Below, one piece after another: positions 32,701 to 43,898 of a DNA stretch of 64,000 bases. Source of the DNA: Lagopus muta (Eukaryota; Chordata; Aves; Galliformes; Phasianidae). Both the position numbers and the translations under genes were made by a program. The notes beneath the pieces are model-generated. The model made no database searches. It was not told the DNA's origin and worked only from the letters and a program-made list of their open reading frames with translations. How positions within the stretch are numbered: the first letter of the stretch is position 1; every line of letters starts with the position of its first letter. The stretch is from positions 1,959,778 to 2,023,777 of the forward strand of contig NC_064449.1 in the NCBI RefSeq assembly GCF_023343835.1, written 5' to 3'.

Positions 32701-33256
32701 CCCGGGACAAGGGACTTGCCCACCTGCCTCAACCAATGGACAAATCCAGAGTATGAGGTGCTCTGTCACTGAGTGCTCCAAGGGATGCTCAGCCTGGTGG
32801 GAGCAGCCTCACAGCAGGGCTCAGGGCACTGTGGTTTTGTTTCTAACCTAGGGACCTTGGGTAGATCCTATCACCACCGTATGGGGTTGGGCTCATCTGT
32901 GGAGGGCTGAAGGTGGGAGGGGACCTGCTGGTGGGATGGGACCTGCTATGGGGAAACCATAGGGTTCCTCAGGAGTCCTCATCTGCGTTTTCTCAGATGA
33001 AGAATGGGGTTCTTCTGCACCTCTCCCACTCTGCACCATATCCTCAGCCTTCCATCTCCCACCCTGGGATACAACCATGGGACAATCCTTAAAGGCAAAT
33101 TGGATGTGGTGCTTCCTTTTCTGTTCCACCACGTTTTCATGGGTTGTGGCTTTCTCCTAGAGGTTCCTGATGCCACCTCTTGCCGTTCCTCCAAGCCCCA
33201 ATGGGAACAAGCTCACTGCTACGATCAGGACTCGAGATGACGCATGGAGGTGGTGA
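29629..33256 (+). CDS. Candidate unrecognised coiled-coil protein gene, 9-exon model
   Basis: Proposed exons: 29629-29770, 30028-30654, 30846-30979, 31292-31389, 31465-31495, 31633-31716, 32129-32260, 32572-32688, 33161-33256. Phases agree at every junction and give about 486 residues plus TGA. The N-terminal half is Ser/Gly/Arg-rich with an acidic patch (IYEEEDDGSGQDG) and ELMRRGSLESLGARISRLSQ. The C-terminal half is helical: LAALHRALRSSQEGMQEP, then a continuous coil formed only after splicing exons 6 and 7 (REEKRELQE joined to RLCGLELQMRSVLRQRQEAL), then VLHHIQRCLRELQVNDFSVL. I do not recognise the family. Sites were picked by eye, so some exons may be wrong. The long open minus-strand frames here look like shadows. 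Confidence 0.45.
30028..30654 (+). CDS. Candidate gene exon 2, Ser-rich with acidic patch
   Basis: Acceptor ttttggcag at 30027, donor gtgagt at 30655. It is 209 codons long and open in the frame set by exon 1. It carries GIYEEEDDGSGQDG, RRGSLESLGARISRLSQSG and a Ser-rich run SSSSASKSRARAV. A second frame is also open across part of this exon, so frame choice rests on phase agreement and the amphipathic LESLGARISRL segment. Confidence 0.42.
30846..30979 (+). CDS. Candidate gene exon 3 (weak)
   Basis: Acceptor tcttttacag at 30845, donor gtgcgt at 30980, phase 1 in and 0 out. All three frames are open over most of it, so the assigned frame (TKAAVGPAGRCSPWAERQHG...) rests only on splice phase. 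Confidence 0.3.
31292..31389 (+). CDS. Candidate gene exon 4, helical
   Basis: Acceptor ctccctccag at 31291, donor gtgtgt at 31390, phase 0 in and 2 out. It encodes LAALHRALRSSQEGMQEPGA, an amphipathic helix. Confidence 0.4.
31465..31495 (+). CDS. Candidate gene micro-exon 5
   Basis: A 31-bp segment between a very good acceptor (ctcctttctgcag at 31464) and a good donor (gtgagt at 31496). Its phase 2-in, 0-out fits both neighbours and it encodes ARAWDRVEKG. Confidence 0.35.
31633..31716 (+). CDS. Candidate gene exon 6, start of coiled coil
   Basis: Acceptor tgtctcagcag at 31632, donor gttggt at 31717 (weak). The 28 codons end RRKMLHLREEKRELQE, a charged helix whose heptads continue without a break into exon 7. 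The first part (GQKGCAGCPG) is not helical, so the true acceptor could be further in. Confidence 0.4.
31873..31990 (-). mobile_element. CR1 LINE 3' fragment
   Basis: Read on +, cacggttgggttggaaggac, accaatccctgccctgggct and ccatgcagcctg match antisense CR1. It lies in the intron between candidate exons 6 and 7. Confidence 0.65.
32129..32260 (+). CDS. Candidate gene exon 7, coiled-coil core
   Basis: Acceptor cacttttccag at 32128, donor gtcagg at 32261, exactly 44 codons in phase 0. It encodes RLCGLELQMRSVLRQRQEAL, GQLRAVLRKERMAVLQQL and QESLQK, with leucines at heptad spacing and no stop. This is the most convincing exon of the model. Confidence 0.55.
32343..32450 (+). other. Possible extra coding segment without a good donor
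   Basis: After acceptor ggactgcag, the phase-0 frame VNGAVCQENCHLQELAAPGA ... ARALRDAEM stays open and looks helical in part. No donor restoring phase 0 to exon 8 was seen, so it is left out of the main model. It could be an alternative exon. Confidence 0.25.
32572..32688 (+). CDS. Candidate gene exon 8, helical
   Basis: Acceptor ctggcctccag at 32571, donor gtatgg at 32689, exactly 39 codons in phase 0: QHQRGVPGVLHHIQRCLREL, QVNDFSVLGAELGTTASEE. Phase matches exons 7 and 9. Confidence 0.5.
33161..33256 (+). CDS. Candidate gene terminal exon 9
   Basis: Acceptor ggctttctcctag at 33160. In phase 0 it encodes 31 residues (RFLMPPLAVPPSPNGNKLTA...) and TGA. Another frame is also open to a stop at 33238, so the C-terminus is uncertain. 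Confidence 0.35.
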   Translation, partial: RFLMPPLAVPPSPNGNKLTATIRTRDDAWRW

Positions 33257-33704
33257 TGCATCCCTCTACTTCCCCATGCATACCCTGAGTTATGAAGCTG
33301 CTGAACGGGTCCCATAGAATTTCCTACATAGAAACTTCCCTTAGGTCCTGGCTGGGCTCCTTCCCAGGGCTGGGGACGGTGGGACAGCATTTTGGGTGTG
33401 ATGAGTGAGGTCGTGTGCCTCCACCAGGCTGCTGTCCAAGGCCCTGCTGGGAGAACCCGGATTCCCAACCAGCATCTTTGCTCCTCACACTCATTTAGGA
33501 GCTTGGAATGGAGAGGTCCATGTTGCAGGGGTGGTTGCTCAGTGGGGTGGGGATGAAGCTTTTGGGTTGGGGTGAGATATGGGGAGTGAGGGCTGGGGGA
33601 AGCCTTGTGCCTTCCCAGGTCTTGTTGTTGGCTGGGCCGTGCACATGGGGAGCGCTTTGGGATGGCTGCAGGCAGAAACACTGCAGGAAAACAAAACAAA
33701 ACAA

Positions 33705-33710
33705 AATAAA
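33705..33710 (+). terminator. Poly(A) signal AATAAA, candidate gene
   Basis: AATAAA lies within an A-rich tract (aaaacaaaacaaaataaaag), about 450 bp after the proposed stop. The A-rich context means it may also be a low-complexity coincidence. Confidence 0.35.
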
Positions 33711-34619
33711 AGAAGTTTAAAAATGAGGAATTGTTCTGTTCAGGAGCTTTCAAATAATTTTAAAGAAGAGAAACGCATTTCTCAGTCTTCACACATCTCA
33801 GTGGAGAAAATAGTGCTTTTAATTTGCAGGAGAAAGCCCAAGGAGAGTTCCTCTGCGTGCGAGGGGGGAAATGAGAATTTCGTGCAGTGCTGATTGCTGC
33901 ACTTCCTTGCAGGAGGAAACAGGGAGTGGAAATGGAAATCTTCGTCTGCTTTCTTCCCAATCAAAATAAAAATGTTTCCTCATGATGTTTTTCTGGACTG
34001 GGGAGATTTCTGAATTCACTTGTGGTGCACAGCTCTGTTTATAAGCTCCCTTCAGGCACTGGAAGGCTACAGTGAGGTCTTCCCAGAGCCTTCTCTTCAC
34101 CAGGATACCCAAAAATGTGATATTTCTGCTTCACCTCATGCTTGGAAGGTCTGGGATTCTGATGCAACCTTGAAATCACCCAGTGCAATACATGTCCCTG
34201 GGGAAGGCAATGCAAGGCCCTTGAAACAGATGTTTAACATACCTAAAACTGAGCAAAAAACCATTGCTCTGTGCCAGGAATGATGGCCTAGGATATAGAT
34301 TTAAAAGAAAAAAAAAATGCTATTTTTGTAATTATTGTGGGAAGTTCTGTTGGAGTAACATGTAATTATAGAAACTGCCCTCTGGTACAAGCCACTGTTC
34401 GAACTCTGATGGATGAGAGCTGCTCATCTCCCCCAGGAAAATGAGAAGTTCAGTCTGGGAAGGCAAAGCTATTTGTACTGTGATAATGGTGACTGTGATT
34501 ATATGGCAAAGGTGCCTGGGACTGAACTGGTAACAGTAAAGGACTGAGGGTGTTTCTGGGGGGCTCTTATATCAAGAAAACAGGGAAATAGTTATCTCCA
34601 TGTGGTATAAGTAGAAAAA
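33711..34619. other. Intergenic, one CR1 remnant
   Basis: No coding signal. It contains a CR1 remnant at 34043-34125, then AT-rich sequence up to the pentanucleotide array. Confidence 0.6.
34043..34125 (-). mobile_element. CR1 LINE internal fragment
   Basis: Read on +, cccttcaggcactggaaggc, tacagtgaggtcttcccaga and gccttctcttcaccaggat match antisense CR1 (the aaggc.gcaatgaggtc...ccttctcttctccagg block, also present at 42945-42995). Confidence 0.7.
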
Positions 34620-34621
34620 TA

Positions 34622-34840
34622 ATAAAATGGAATGGAGTGGAATGGAGCTGGACAGAATGGAGTAGAACAGAGAGAGGGGAGGGGAGGGGAGGGGAGGGGA
34701 GGGGAGGGGGAGGAGGAGAGGAGAGGAGAGGAGAGGAGAGGAGAGGAGAGGAGAGGAGAGGAGAGGAGAGGAGAGGAGAGGAGAGGAGAGGAGAGGAGAG
34801 GAGAGGAGAGGAGAGGAGAGGAGAGGAGAGGAGAGGAGGA
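34622..34840. repeat. Compound pentanucleotide array: (GGGGA)n then (GGAGA)n
   Basis: Degenerate tggaa/tggag units (34627-34668) lead into about seven GGGGA units (34675-34709), then about 25 nearly perfect GGAGA units to 34839. The strand is pure purine over about 165 bp. Open frames here are repeat artefacts. Confidence 0.97.
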
Positions 34841-37800
34841 AAATAATCCAGTACAAAAAGAGGGTAAAATAAACTGAAGCCAGATTGATCCTCAAAAATG
34901 GCTGTTTTTCTACTATGGACAGAGGGCACCTCTGACAGTACCCATGACAGTACTGCTTAGCAGGAAGAGTACTTGCCTTCTGCTTGAGTGATTGTGTATG
35001 TTTTTATGGAGAGCACTCACCCATTACAGATATTTACTTATGGAAAGTGTCTCCTAATGCCTGGGGATTGCAGGCACTTGTGCTTCCTGGCTGATGTATT
35101 TGCTCTGTGCTGATTAAGTTCCCCCTCTAAGGAGCGCAGGGTAATCGGTGGCCTCCTCATCTCACGAGAACCATTTCTGTCTTCCCTGACGTGGGCAGAG
35201 AAGGGAGGAACACTTATGTCAGATTAATGGGACATCAGCAAGGCGAGAGACGTCTGGATAATTGGTGGCATCTGTCGCAAGGGAGGTGTCATCTTCCTTC
35301 TGCAGGAATGGCTGGTGAGGGTAATTAGCAAGAATTACTGCATAGATGTTGGAAATTGTTCACCAGTTATCAACGACGTCTCCTGCATGCTGCTGGGCAG
35401 AGCTTCTCCCAGACACCTGCTGAACAGGGAACGGGCATCGGGCTGCTTTATTCAGTGCATGACATGCACTGCCCTCCTTCACTGTAGCCCTCCTGCTTTT
35501 TAAGCCGTGCTGCTTAACCACAGCCATCTGGGGCCGTTGTAAAGGCTCCCATCATTCGTACGAATTACAGGTATGGGCTAATTGAAGGCCAATTTACTTT
35601 GTGCTGACACAGGCTGGTGCTCACGCTGCTTTCCAGGGTGGCGGTTAATTTCAGTCCCATCTGATGGCAGAAGTGCCAGGTAAGCAGAGAACTTCTGCTG
35701 ATGATGAGAAATACCCGTAGCCCCTCGTCGGTGTTGACTAAGTGGAAACGCACTTGCCTTGTGTTAATTAACTAATTCCCACTCTTCCTGGGCAGCTCAT
35801 CAGAAGTGTTTCAGTGAATGTCGTGACTCAATCCAGCCAATCGACAGGGAGCACGGAGGTTTTATGGGAGCTCGTTTCACATTTGCTGATTAATTTCTGT
35901 GATTCCGTGATGCCACTGGCTCACTTGAGACGTTTTTCTCCTGGTTAGTTATTAGTGTCTTGCAGTAATGCAATGTGCTGAACGGCTACAAAGCAGTGCA
36001 GTGGTGCTGAACTAACGGCGTATTTGCTGCCTATGATCCAATTCCAATCACTCCTGCAGGATGCCACCGAGTCAGAATCATTTTCCCTTGCCATTTTGTG
36101 GGTGCTGGGGATGATGAGGGTGAATTAACTCCCCTAAACCAACAAGTAGCAAATAACATTTTGCTCCCAGAGGGATGCTCAGGTTTTGTGGTTGGGGGAC
36201 CCGTTTGTGCAGAGCACCCACCAGCCCCAGGACACCCCTGGGTAGCTGTGTGCTCTCTGTTCCTCTTTCCTCCATCCCTACAGCTGCTACACGTCCATCC
36301 ATTTCCACCCTCCTTGTTGTTAATCAGCCACAAGTGTTGTTTACAATGCATAACTCAGACATTTGCATGAGATGGGGGATATGGCTGTTAAGCACGATTA
36401 GGCTTGTCTTATGCTGATTAATTCTCTTAATTTGTAGGTAATTAGATTTATTAGTTGCATTTCTACCCAACGGTTCCTGCCATTATTTATGGCTGGGTTG
36501 CTGACTATCAGTCAGTGCTTTATATGTCTCAAGTTGCTCCATTCCCGTGCCCTGTGGAAGATGTTTGCTCCTCGGAGGTGTTTGTGCACATGGTGCCTTT
36601 CCCCATAATGGTGATTGAAGAGGAGGGGATTTGTCATTGCCTGATTAATTCCCTTGAAAATGTTTTGTGTTCACCAGTTTCGCAGTCAAACATAGGGCTG
36701 CTGGCCATGAAAGCTCCCTTTAGGGCTCAAGAGAATGAGAATAATGGTTGCCATCACAGAAGAGCCTTATCTCTTAGTATTTCAGTGCATTAACCATTTT
36801 TCCCATTCTTTAATAAATCTGAAATGATTTTCAAGAGTTGTTTCTACGACAGGTGAAAGCAAGTAATAACCTGACACCTGATGGATTTCATGCTTGCTTC
36901 TTCATCCCGCTCAGCTTTGCACTTCATTCTTTGCTTTGCATTTTACAGAGTACAAAGAGTCCCTGAACCTGCAGATAAGAGCCTCTCTCAGCCCTGTAAC
37001 TCAGGATTTATGCAGCTGCTACTGCTAAGATGATCTTGCACAACTTGCATAGTAAAGCCCTGCTCTCGTTCAGCCCGCTGGCATTTCTTCAACCCAAACT
37101 GCTGCTGATGGCTTTAGAGTGTGGGAAGACGATGGCTGAGGCTGCTCCAGGCACAGGAAAAGAACCAAGAGAGGTGGCAGTTCCTCACCACAGCATCCTG
37201 GGGCCTTTTGCTGCCCATGGCCATGCACACAGCATCCTTCTTGCTTGACATCAGCGGGCTACAAGCGAGCTTGGAATCCAACCCGGGCATCTGGTCTTTT
37301 TGTTGTTAGTGGATATAGATCGGTTGCAATGGCCATTTTGAGTAGATCCTTTCCTTACCCCCCAGACCAGCTTATTTGGAAGCTCTCCCTTTTACACAGT
37401 CCTTAGTAGAGACAAATCCCACTCTGCAGTGACTGTTACAGGCAGATAAACCCGAGCATCGTCTGCAGACAGGCGGTCACCCACTAGATGGCAAATTTGC
37501 TCCACACAAAGCCACGCTCAGCGCTGCTCATCTGCAGAGAGCACAGGAAACTGCAGATGTGTTAAAAAAGAAGGCAGCAGGTCCGATTTACTGAGAGACT
37601 TAACGATTTTTCACCTGCATAGCCAACAGGATATAGAGCAGCATCAAGGCTATAAGCCAAATGGGCAACTGCAGGAGCAGCTGGGCTTTGCATTGGAGTG
37701 CATTGGTGGCAGGGTAGCAGAAAGGGATGAACTGCTTCCTTCTGGGACACAACCAGCTGTAGCAATCTATATGAAACCACAGCTGAGAGTATCTCGAATG

Positions 37801-40440
37801 TGGCAGTGCTTGCTTCCTCTGGAAGTCTGCTGTTCCAAAGTACTACCTTTCAATTTTTCATTATCACCCAGTAATGGGGAGCACGCTGGCCTCTGCTGAA
37901 GCACGAAGATCTGACATGGAGAAATAGGAACAGCTGAGGCTTGAAACATTTCCCACATGCCATCTGTAGGATCTGAACCTTCGATCTATCACCCAAAAGC
38001 AAACCCATGGACTTGGGCTTTTATGTAGCCCCACAAAGGGGGCACAAGACACAGCTGCCCCTCTTCATGATTATTTCCATTAGCTCTGCTGATTATGAAT
38101 CATAATCTTTGTTGACACTCATGGACTGCTTGCAAGACCACTGTTTTGTGCTCTGCATGAAGTCACCCAAGGAGAAACCAGAGGCTTCTTGGTTCTCTGG
38201 AGCATGGGGAGAAAAGCATTATAAAAAGGCAGCAGCACCTTTTGTATGTGGTGATAGGATGACCAGAATGCTAATGCAGTGGGAAATAGTTCTCATAGGT
38301 AGGAATTGCCTGTAATAGAAAAGCAAATCCACTTTTTGCTAGATACAAATTCCACTGAGCAGTTCAAAGCCTAAATGAAATATTTGTAGAGGCTGTAATT
38401 GAATTAGAGCTGATGGAGAAAGGTTGTCGTTCTGAGCTCTGTGGAACTGGAGGAATCTGCAGCTTTGGACCAGGTGGAGGAGATTTGTGGAGCACAGCTG
38501 AGGCTCTTAAAGGGGGAGAGAAGAAGGAGAACATGGAGCTGCTTGGTAGAAGGAGGGTGATATTTAGCTATGGGGCCAGAGGGCAGGAAATGGCAGCACT
38601 GGCAGTGGTGTGGTTCTGACCAAACTGTTACAGCAACTGCCAACCCAATGCTAAGGAAGGTGATGTATCCTGTCTCTGGTGGTGACAAGGTGGGTGCTGA
38701 TGCTTCTGATGAGGACTTTATGCCTTATCTCTGCTCTAGGACACCAGTTTGGTAGGTTTGGGTATGGGGTGAGGGAGAAAGCAGTAATGCAGCTGATTTG
38801 GCAGCTGCTTGGTAGCATGGCATTTGCTGAGATCTTTCTAATGTCAGCCCCTTTGTGCAAGGCAGTTTCTTCAAGCTGCTGATGGGAGCACTGCATTTTG
38901 GGGAACTGGGACGAGATACATAAATAGGCAAGGAAAAGTTGTAAGGCTTTGTAGGTGTGAATTGACTCTCCCCAGTACAAGGAACCAGTCATGTTCTTGT
39001 TTCCAGCATGCACACTGAAGCCACGCAGGGACCACGCAGCTCTGCTCTGCCTCTAAAGCATCTGGCAAGCTGTCATCTGCCCACCACGTCCACTCCGCAT
39101 GCTGCATGTCACTCAAAGCTCTTTAATACTTGTCTGATCACTTTGGTCTTTTTTATGTGTTGTACCCAGCTGAGGGGTTGGCCATCTTCCCCTGTGGGAT
39201 CCATGCTGACCTACAGGTGACAGTTGGTGTCGAGGTGGGGAAAGCAGGCTGCAGTAGAAGCCAGCAGCAGGAAAGAGTGGCTGGAGCAATACAACTTGAG
39301 GCTTTGGATACCAGAACAGGGCAATACTGTGGGCAGCCTCCACCACAAGACAGCAATGGACAGTCACTGTTGGCCATGTGCTACCTGTTTTGCCCTTGAA
39401 AATCTGATGTTTGCTGTCTTTGGGATGAGAGGCAGCTTCCCAAAGCATCACCTATGCTGCATCAAGGGTCACTCATCCACCAGTGCCCACTGCTAGCTCA
39501 GGCACTGCCTGCTAACAGTATCTTCTTTCTCAAGTGCACTCAAGGATCAGCTAATAATCTAGGTACAAAAGCACGTAGCAAAGAGGATGAGAGTGCAGCA
39601 GAGAAGCTGAGTAAATGTTCCTCTTCTGTGGAGGAGCTTACTGGAGTCCCCAGCCCGGAACATTTCTTAATGGGGACGAGTCAGAAAATGTGTCTCAAAG
39701 CGATGTTTCAGTAGATGAAGTTATAAAGCACCTCAACAAAATAAACGGTGCCAGTTCAGCAGCACCGAGTGGTTTTCAGCTGAGCTCTTAAGGAATTCAG
39801 GGATGAAATAGCTGAACTATTAACTGCATTAAGTCTACTGTGAAACTTCCTACTTAAAATATTCTCACTATAGGGGGCAAGAAAGCAGTGAGACCTTGAT
39901 ATTTATTTATTTTTTTTTTAATGTTTTTGTGCAGATCCAGGAAGAGTAGATCATTAATACTGATGCTTAAATGAGGTAAAACTGGAGTATGGAAGGGAGT
40001 TAGGGAGTGTGTTAGTGAGGTGTGATTTATGGGAAGAGTCAACAAGGCTTTTGTGAATGGGAGGACTACCTGAAGGGTCAGCAAGGGATCATATATCAAA
40101 ATGCTGAGAAATGCATGGTGTGGTCTGCTCGAGTTTCCAAAGGACTTCAACAGATTCTTTGTTCCAAGGATCTCAGAGAAACCTTATAGGAGCTCTGAGT
40201 TGCTTTGAGAAGGAAGGTGCTCCCATAGGTGAGCTGATGGAGTCAAAGGGAAGGAGACACAGGTCAGCCCTTGTGGTGAAGAACCCCCCCAAGGCTTCAC
40301 CTTGGCAATGATTTAAACTCAGGCTCCAGCTGGACCCACAACTGAAACATGAATCAAGAGCCCTACAGTCCCACATGGTGACTCCAGCTGGCTTGAGATT
40401 CACTTGCAGGTGAAACGGGGTGTTTTACAAGTTGGGGTTG
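34841..40440. other. Intergenic, no gene seen; possible conserved non-coding blocks
   Basis: No splice-supported exon, CR1 copy or protein-like frame was recognised. The part from about 35.1 to 36.8 kb has a balanced composition with many TAAT/ATTA cores and little repeat content, unlike the flanks. Confidence 0.5.
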
Positions 40441-40459
40441 TGTTCTGTTCATTCCTGAT

Positions 40460-40960
40460 ATCCACTTTTCTTACTTTCTGACCACAGCAGAGAGCTGAGC
40501 TGACTCCAGCTCTTATTCTTGAGTGATATTTTTTCAGAGCCCACCACAGTGCATCTGAAATCAGGATTTGTTCTTCCCCTGTGTGTCACTTCACATTTAT
40601 CTGTACTGAATTCTATCTTCCATTCTGTCACCCTATCAATATTATGTATTTCCTCTTGTTTAATTTGTTGCTCCTTCTCTCCTCTGCAGGGAGAGAAATG
40701 AAACACTTGGCCCTACGCATCCTCTCAGGGCTCTCATGAGCGTGGCTTCTTTCACACGTCCACTAACCCAATCCCTTCCCTATGCTGAAGGATCCTGTCC
40801 TCCAGGTTTTCCTCATACAAAAGCCATTCCAGGCCTTCCATCACCCTCCTGTCCTCCCCTTGTACCCGTGTCTGAGATGAGGGGTTTGAAACCACAGCAT
40901 GACTGAACCAATGATTTATACAGCAGCAGAACTGCACTTCCCATTGATCAGATAATCTAC
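40460..40960 (-). mobile_element. Old, degenerate CR1-like LINE body (tentative)
   Basis: gtgtcacttcacatttatct with tgaattctatcttccattct, and further right tcctcatacaaaagccattc and cagcagaactgcacttccc, recall antisense 3' body blocks of old CR1/L3-type elements. The match is divergent and from memory. Confidence 0.35.
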
Positions 40961-42613
40961 CGTTCTCTAGGAGCTCTTCCTTGAGGCTGCACGCCGTGTG
41001 TTACCGGCACAGATGGCCCATCTGACAGTTTAGATACCGTCTTACAAATGGCCTTCCTCCACCTTTGCTTAGTTCTGGAGTCCTCTTGTCACAATGACTC
41101 ACTGGAGTGCTCCTCTCCCAGACCTGTTTGGTGATTGCCTCCCCGTGATTTACAGCTCAACCTCAGCTGTTCTTACCTGGCATCCAGAGAGAAATGTGCC
41201 ATCTCCCTCTCCTTGCACTTGTAATTTCATAGTGTTTGGCTTTCCATTCCTCTTCCAAAACCACTTTGCAAGGTTGTTTGCTCTGTTACTTCACTCCTGC
41301 TTGGGAAGCAGGCTGATTTTTGTTAGTAATATGGCCAACTTCTGCACAGCAACCACAAGGCACTAAATGATGCTCATGGTTGCCTTAGAAAAGACTGATG
41401 CCCTCATGTTCTGACTCAGGCTGTCTTTTACTGGACGCGATCGTGCTGTAGGTGGAGCTGCTCTATTTGATGCCTGGTGGGTTAGCTCCCTTATAACATT
41501 TCAGTGATCATTTGCTGTAGGACATGGGCTCTCAATGGAGGTCAGAGGAGTGGAGTGTGCAGACTCAGAGGAGGAGCACTGGTGATGCAATTAGGAATTA
41601 AGCCCAAATAGGTATTATTTTGAGACATGAAAGTAGCTCTGTTGGGACAGAATGCTCTCTTTCTAAAGGAAGTGGATGCCTGGCCTCTGTTTCCATCCGC
41701 AATGTGTTTCATACTGATTTTTCCATTGGGATATTAACAGCTCCTTAGAAATCATCACCCTGAACTGTTCTATACCAAGTGACAAATTACCTGTAAAAGA
41801 TCTCAGTGAAAGCTTCTTCTGGAGTCGAAGAATTGATTTCCAGATATCTCAGCACTTCTTCCATCTTCTCAAAGACAGCACTTCTCCAGGGCTGCTTGTT
41901 CTCTGGGACACTCAAGAATGCCAATAACAAGGGAGTACATCACATCACATCACATCCTTGCATGCAGGCAGCAGTGTAAGGGGAGCATGCATTGTGACTG
42001 TCATCATTTTATTCACCTCACGTGTTCAGGACCAGGACTGCTCACAGCTGCATCCTTTCTGCTGTGGTCCATCACACCACAGTGGCCCATGCATCGAGAG
42101 TTCATCCATGCCAGTAAGGGAGATAGGGCATCCTTCAGGTCATCCGTGCATCCAGCTCCTTGTCCACATCTGAGATGTATTTGAAGTGACAAAACTGACC
42201 CTGAAACAAAAGCTGTTTGCTGTTCAAAGAGATGTCTGAAGCTCTCATCTAGATGGTGATTGATAGCATGCACAGTGAACAGCGTGCCGAAGGAGCCTAG
42301 TGAAATAGGAGCTTTTTTTCTTAATTTAAATTTTTATTTATTTAATATGTGTATGTATGAAGCCTCCTCCTTGTGTGACCCAGGATTACTTTCAGACGAG
42401 GCTCTCTGGCTCTGAACTGCCTTCAGGTCTGCTTGATTTATGGGGCCTTGTGTGAGCTTCTGACAGACAGAGCTTCAGCTGGCCACGTGCGCCCCCTCTT
42501 TGAGACGTGATCAAAAGTTCACATTTGAACCTGTGCAACCACCCGTTTCAGTGCTAATGACTGCAATAGGTGAAGCCTGAAGGCTGACTTTGGGCTCAAG
42601 TTTTTCTCCTTGC
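40961..42613. other. Intergenic, nothing recognised
   Basis: No gene or clear repeat, apart from a short catcacatcacatcacat run at 41938-41956 and an AT-rich patch at 42310-42350. Confidence 0.6.
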
Positions 42614-42615
42614 AA

Positions 42616-43000
42616 ATCACAGAATCACAGAATCACCCGGGTTGGAAGGGACCCCAAGGATCATGTAGTTCCAACCCCCCTGCCTAGCAGGGCCACCAAA
42701 CATACACATTCAGATCAGGTTGCCCAGGACCCCGTCCAACCTGGCCTTAAACACGTCCAAGGACGGGGCATCCACAACCTCCCTGGGCAGCCCGTTCCAG
42801 GGCCTAACCACTCTCCTAGTAAAGAACTTCCCCCTAACATCTAACCTAAATCTTCCCTCCTTCAACTTAAAACCATTTCCCCTAGTCCTGCTGTTGTCAG
42901 CCCTTTTGAAGAGTTGACTCCCCTCCTGGGTGTAGGTTCCCTTCAGGTACTGATAGGCTGCAATGAGGTCACCCCGCAGCCTTCTCTTCTCCAGGCTGAA
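42616..43000 (-). mobile_element. Well-preserved CR1 LINE 3' fragment
   Basis: Read on +, it begins with the triple aatcacag terminal repeat, then cccgggttggaagggacccc, caggttgcccaggaccccgt, ttccagggcctaaccactct and ccttctcttctccaggctga. At 385 bp it is the best-preserved CR1 3' region in the window, so probably the youngest insertion. The 3'-UTR-like part carries no intact ORF. Confidence 0.9.
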
Positions 43001-43852
43001 TCAAGCATGCAAACTGCTTGCTGCTGATTCGGTGCTGTAAGTTTGCTCCTACACCAAGTGTTGGGTTTTGGACCATGATGTATTTGCAGTGGTGCACATT
43101 CAACCTCAATCTCTGGTCACCTCAATTCGCTGTATTGTTAACTTGTAGGAGGTATACAGAGAAACCTGTCTGAAGGCATCTGGAAGTCTGCCCTGGTTTC
43201 CTTTGCCTTTCCCTTGTCTCTGCTTAAGAAGAGACCTGAGTTAAGATTTACAAGACCGTGGAAGAGCTCCTCTCCCCTGCTTCAGAGGAAAAATTGCTGC
43301 TCTGCCCCTTTTTGCTGTGATCTCATCAGTGATTGCAAAGCTGGACACCATTCACCCACCAGGTGAGCAAGGGTAGCACTACTGCGTGTATCTCACGTTC
43401 AAATAGCAAATGAGAAAGATGTTTGAAAAGAAAACCAGATGCAATTTCCCCTTTTGTTTCTTTATTGTTATTAGAAATCAGAAAGTTTTCAGAAAAGAAA
43501 ATGGAAATGATGGATAAACCCCAATAAACCCTGTGTTTTCAGACAAAAACGTACCCAACGAATTAAAATATTTCTCAGCTTTTACACTAAAGCCATCTCC
43601 CAGTCCTCTGCCCCTTAGGATTGCCTCTGAAGGTGGCTCTGTGTTGGTCCCCAGCTCTTTGCCATCAGCTCTGTGAGATGTGCTCCATCTCTGTGAGCCA
43701 CACAGTGGGGCTGTTATCCCACCTGACGCAGGGATGGCTGAGGCTGGTTGGGCTCCTCCTGCAGCAGCTGTTTGTGGCAGGCAGATCTCTCACACTTGCA
43801 GCTTTTTGACCCCCTTGAAGTGACTGTGGAGCCCGGTGGTGTCCCTGCTTTC

Positions 43853-43898
43853 CCCCTTTCCATTGAAGTCATTTCCACCCCTTTCCATTGAAGTCATT
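43853..43898. repeat. Short tandem duplication, 2 x 21 bp
   Basis: Two exact copies of a 21-bp unit (cccctttccattgaagtcat plus t) at 43853-43873 and 43878-43898, separated by tcca. Confidence 0.85.

Noticed and set aside
31876..32781. 301-codon open frame on the minus strand
   Set aside because: It lies over the plus-strand coiled-coil exons and a CR1 piece, lacks splice or domain support, and has Ser/Cys/Pro-rich shadow composition.
34637..34877. Glu/Arg/Gly repeat proteins encoded by the 34.7-kb array, and their Ser/Pro/Leu shadows
   Set aside because: Pure translations of a pentanucleotide microsatellite; the same happens at 57.2-57.5 kb.
37965..37990. ggatctgaaccttcgatct, resembling a reversed tRNA T-loop box
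   Set aside because: No acceptor stem, D-arm or anticodon arm could be folded around it.
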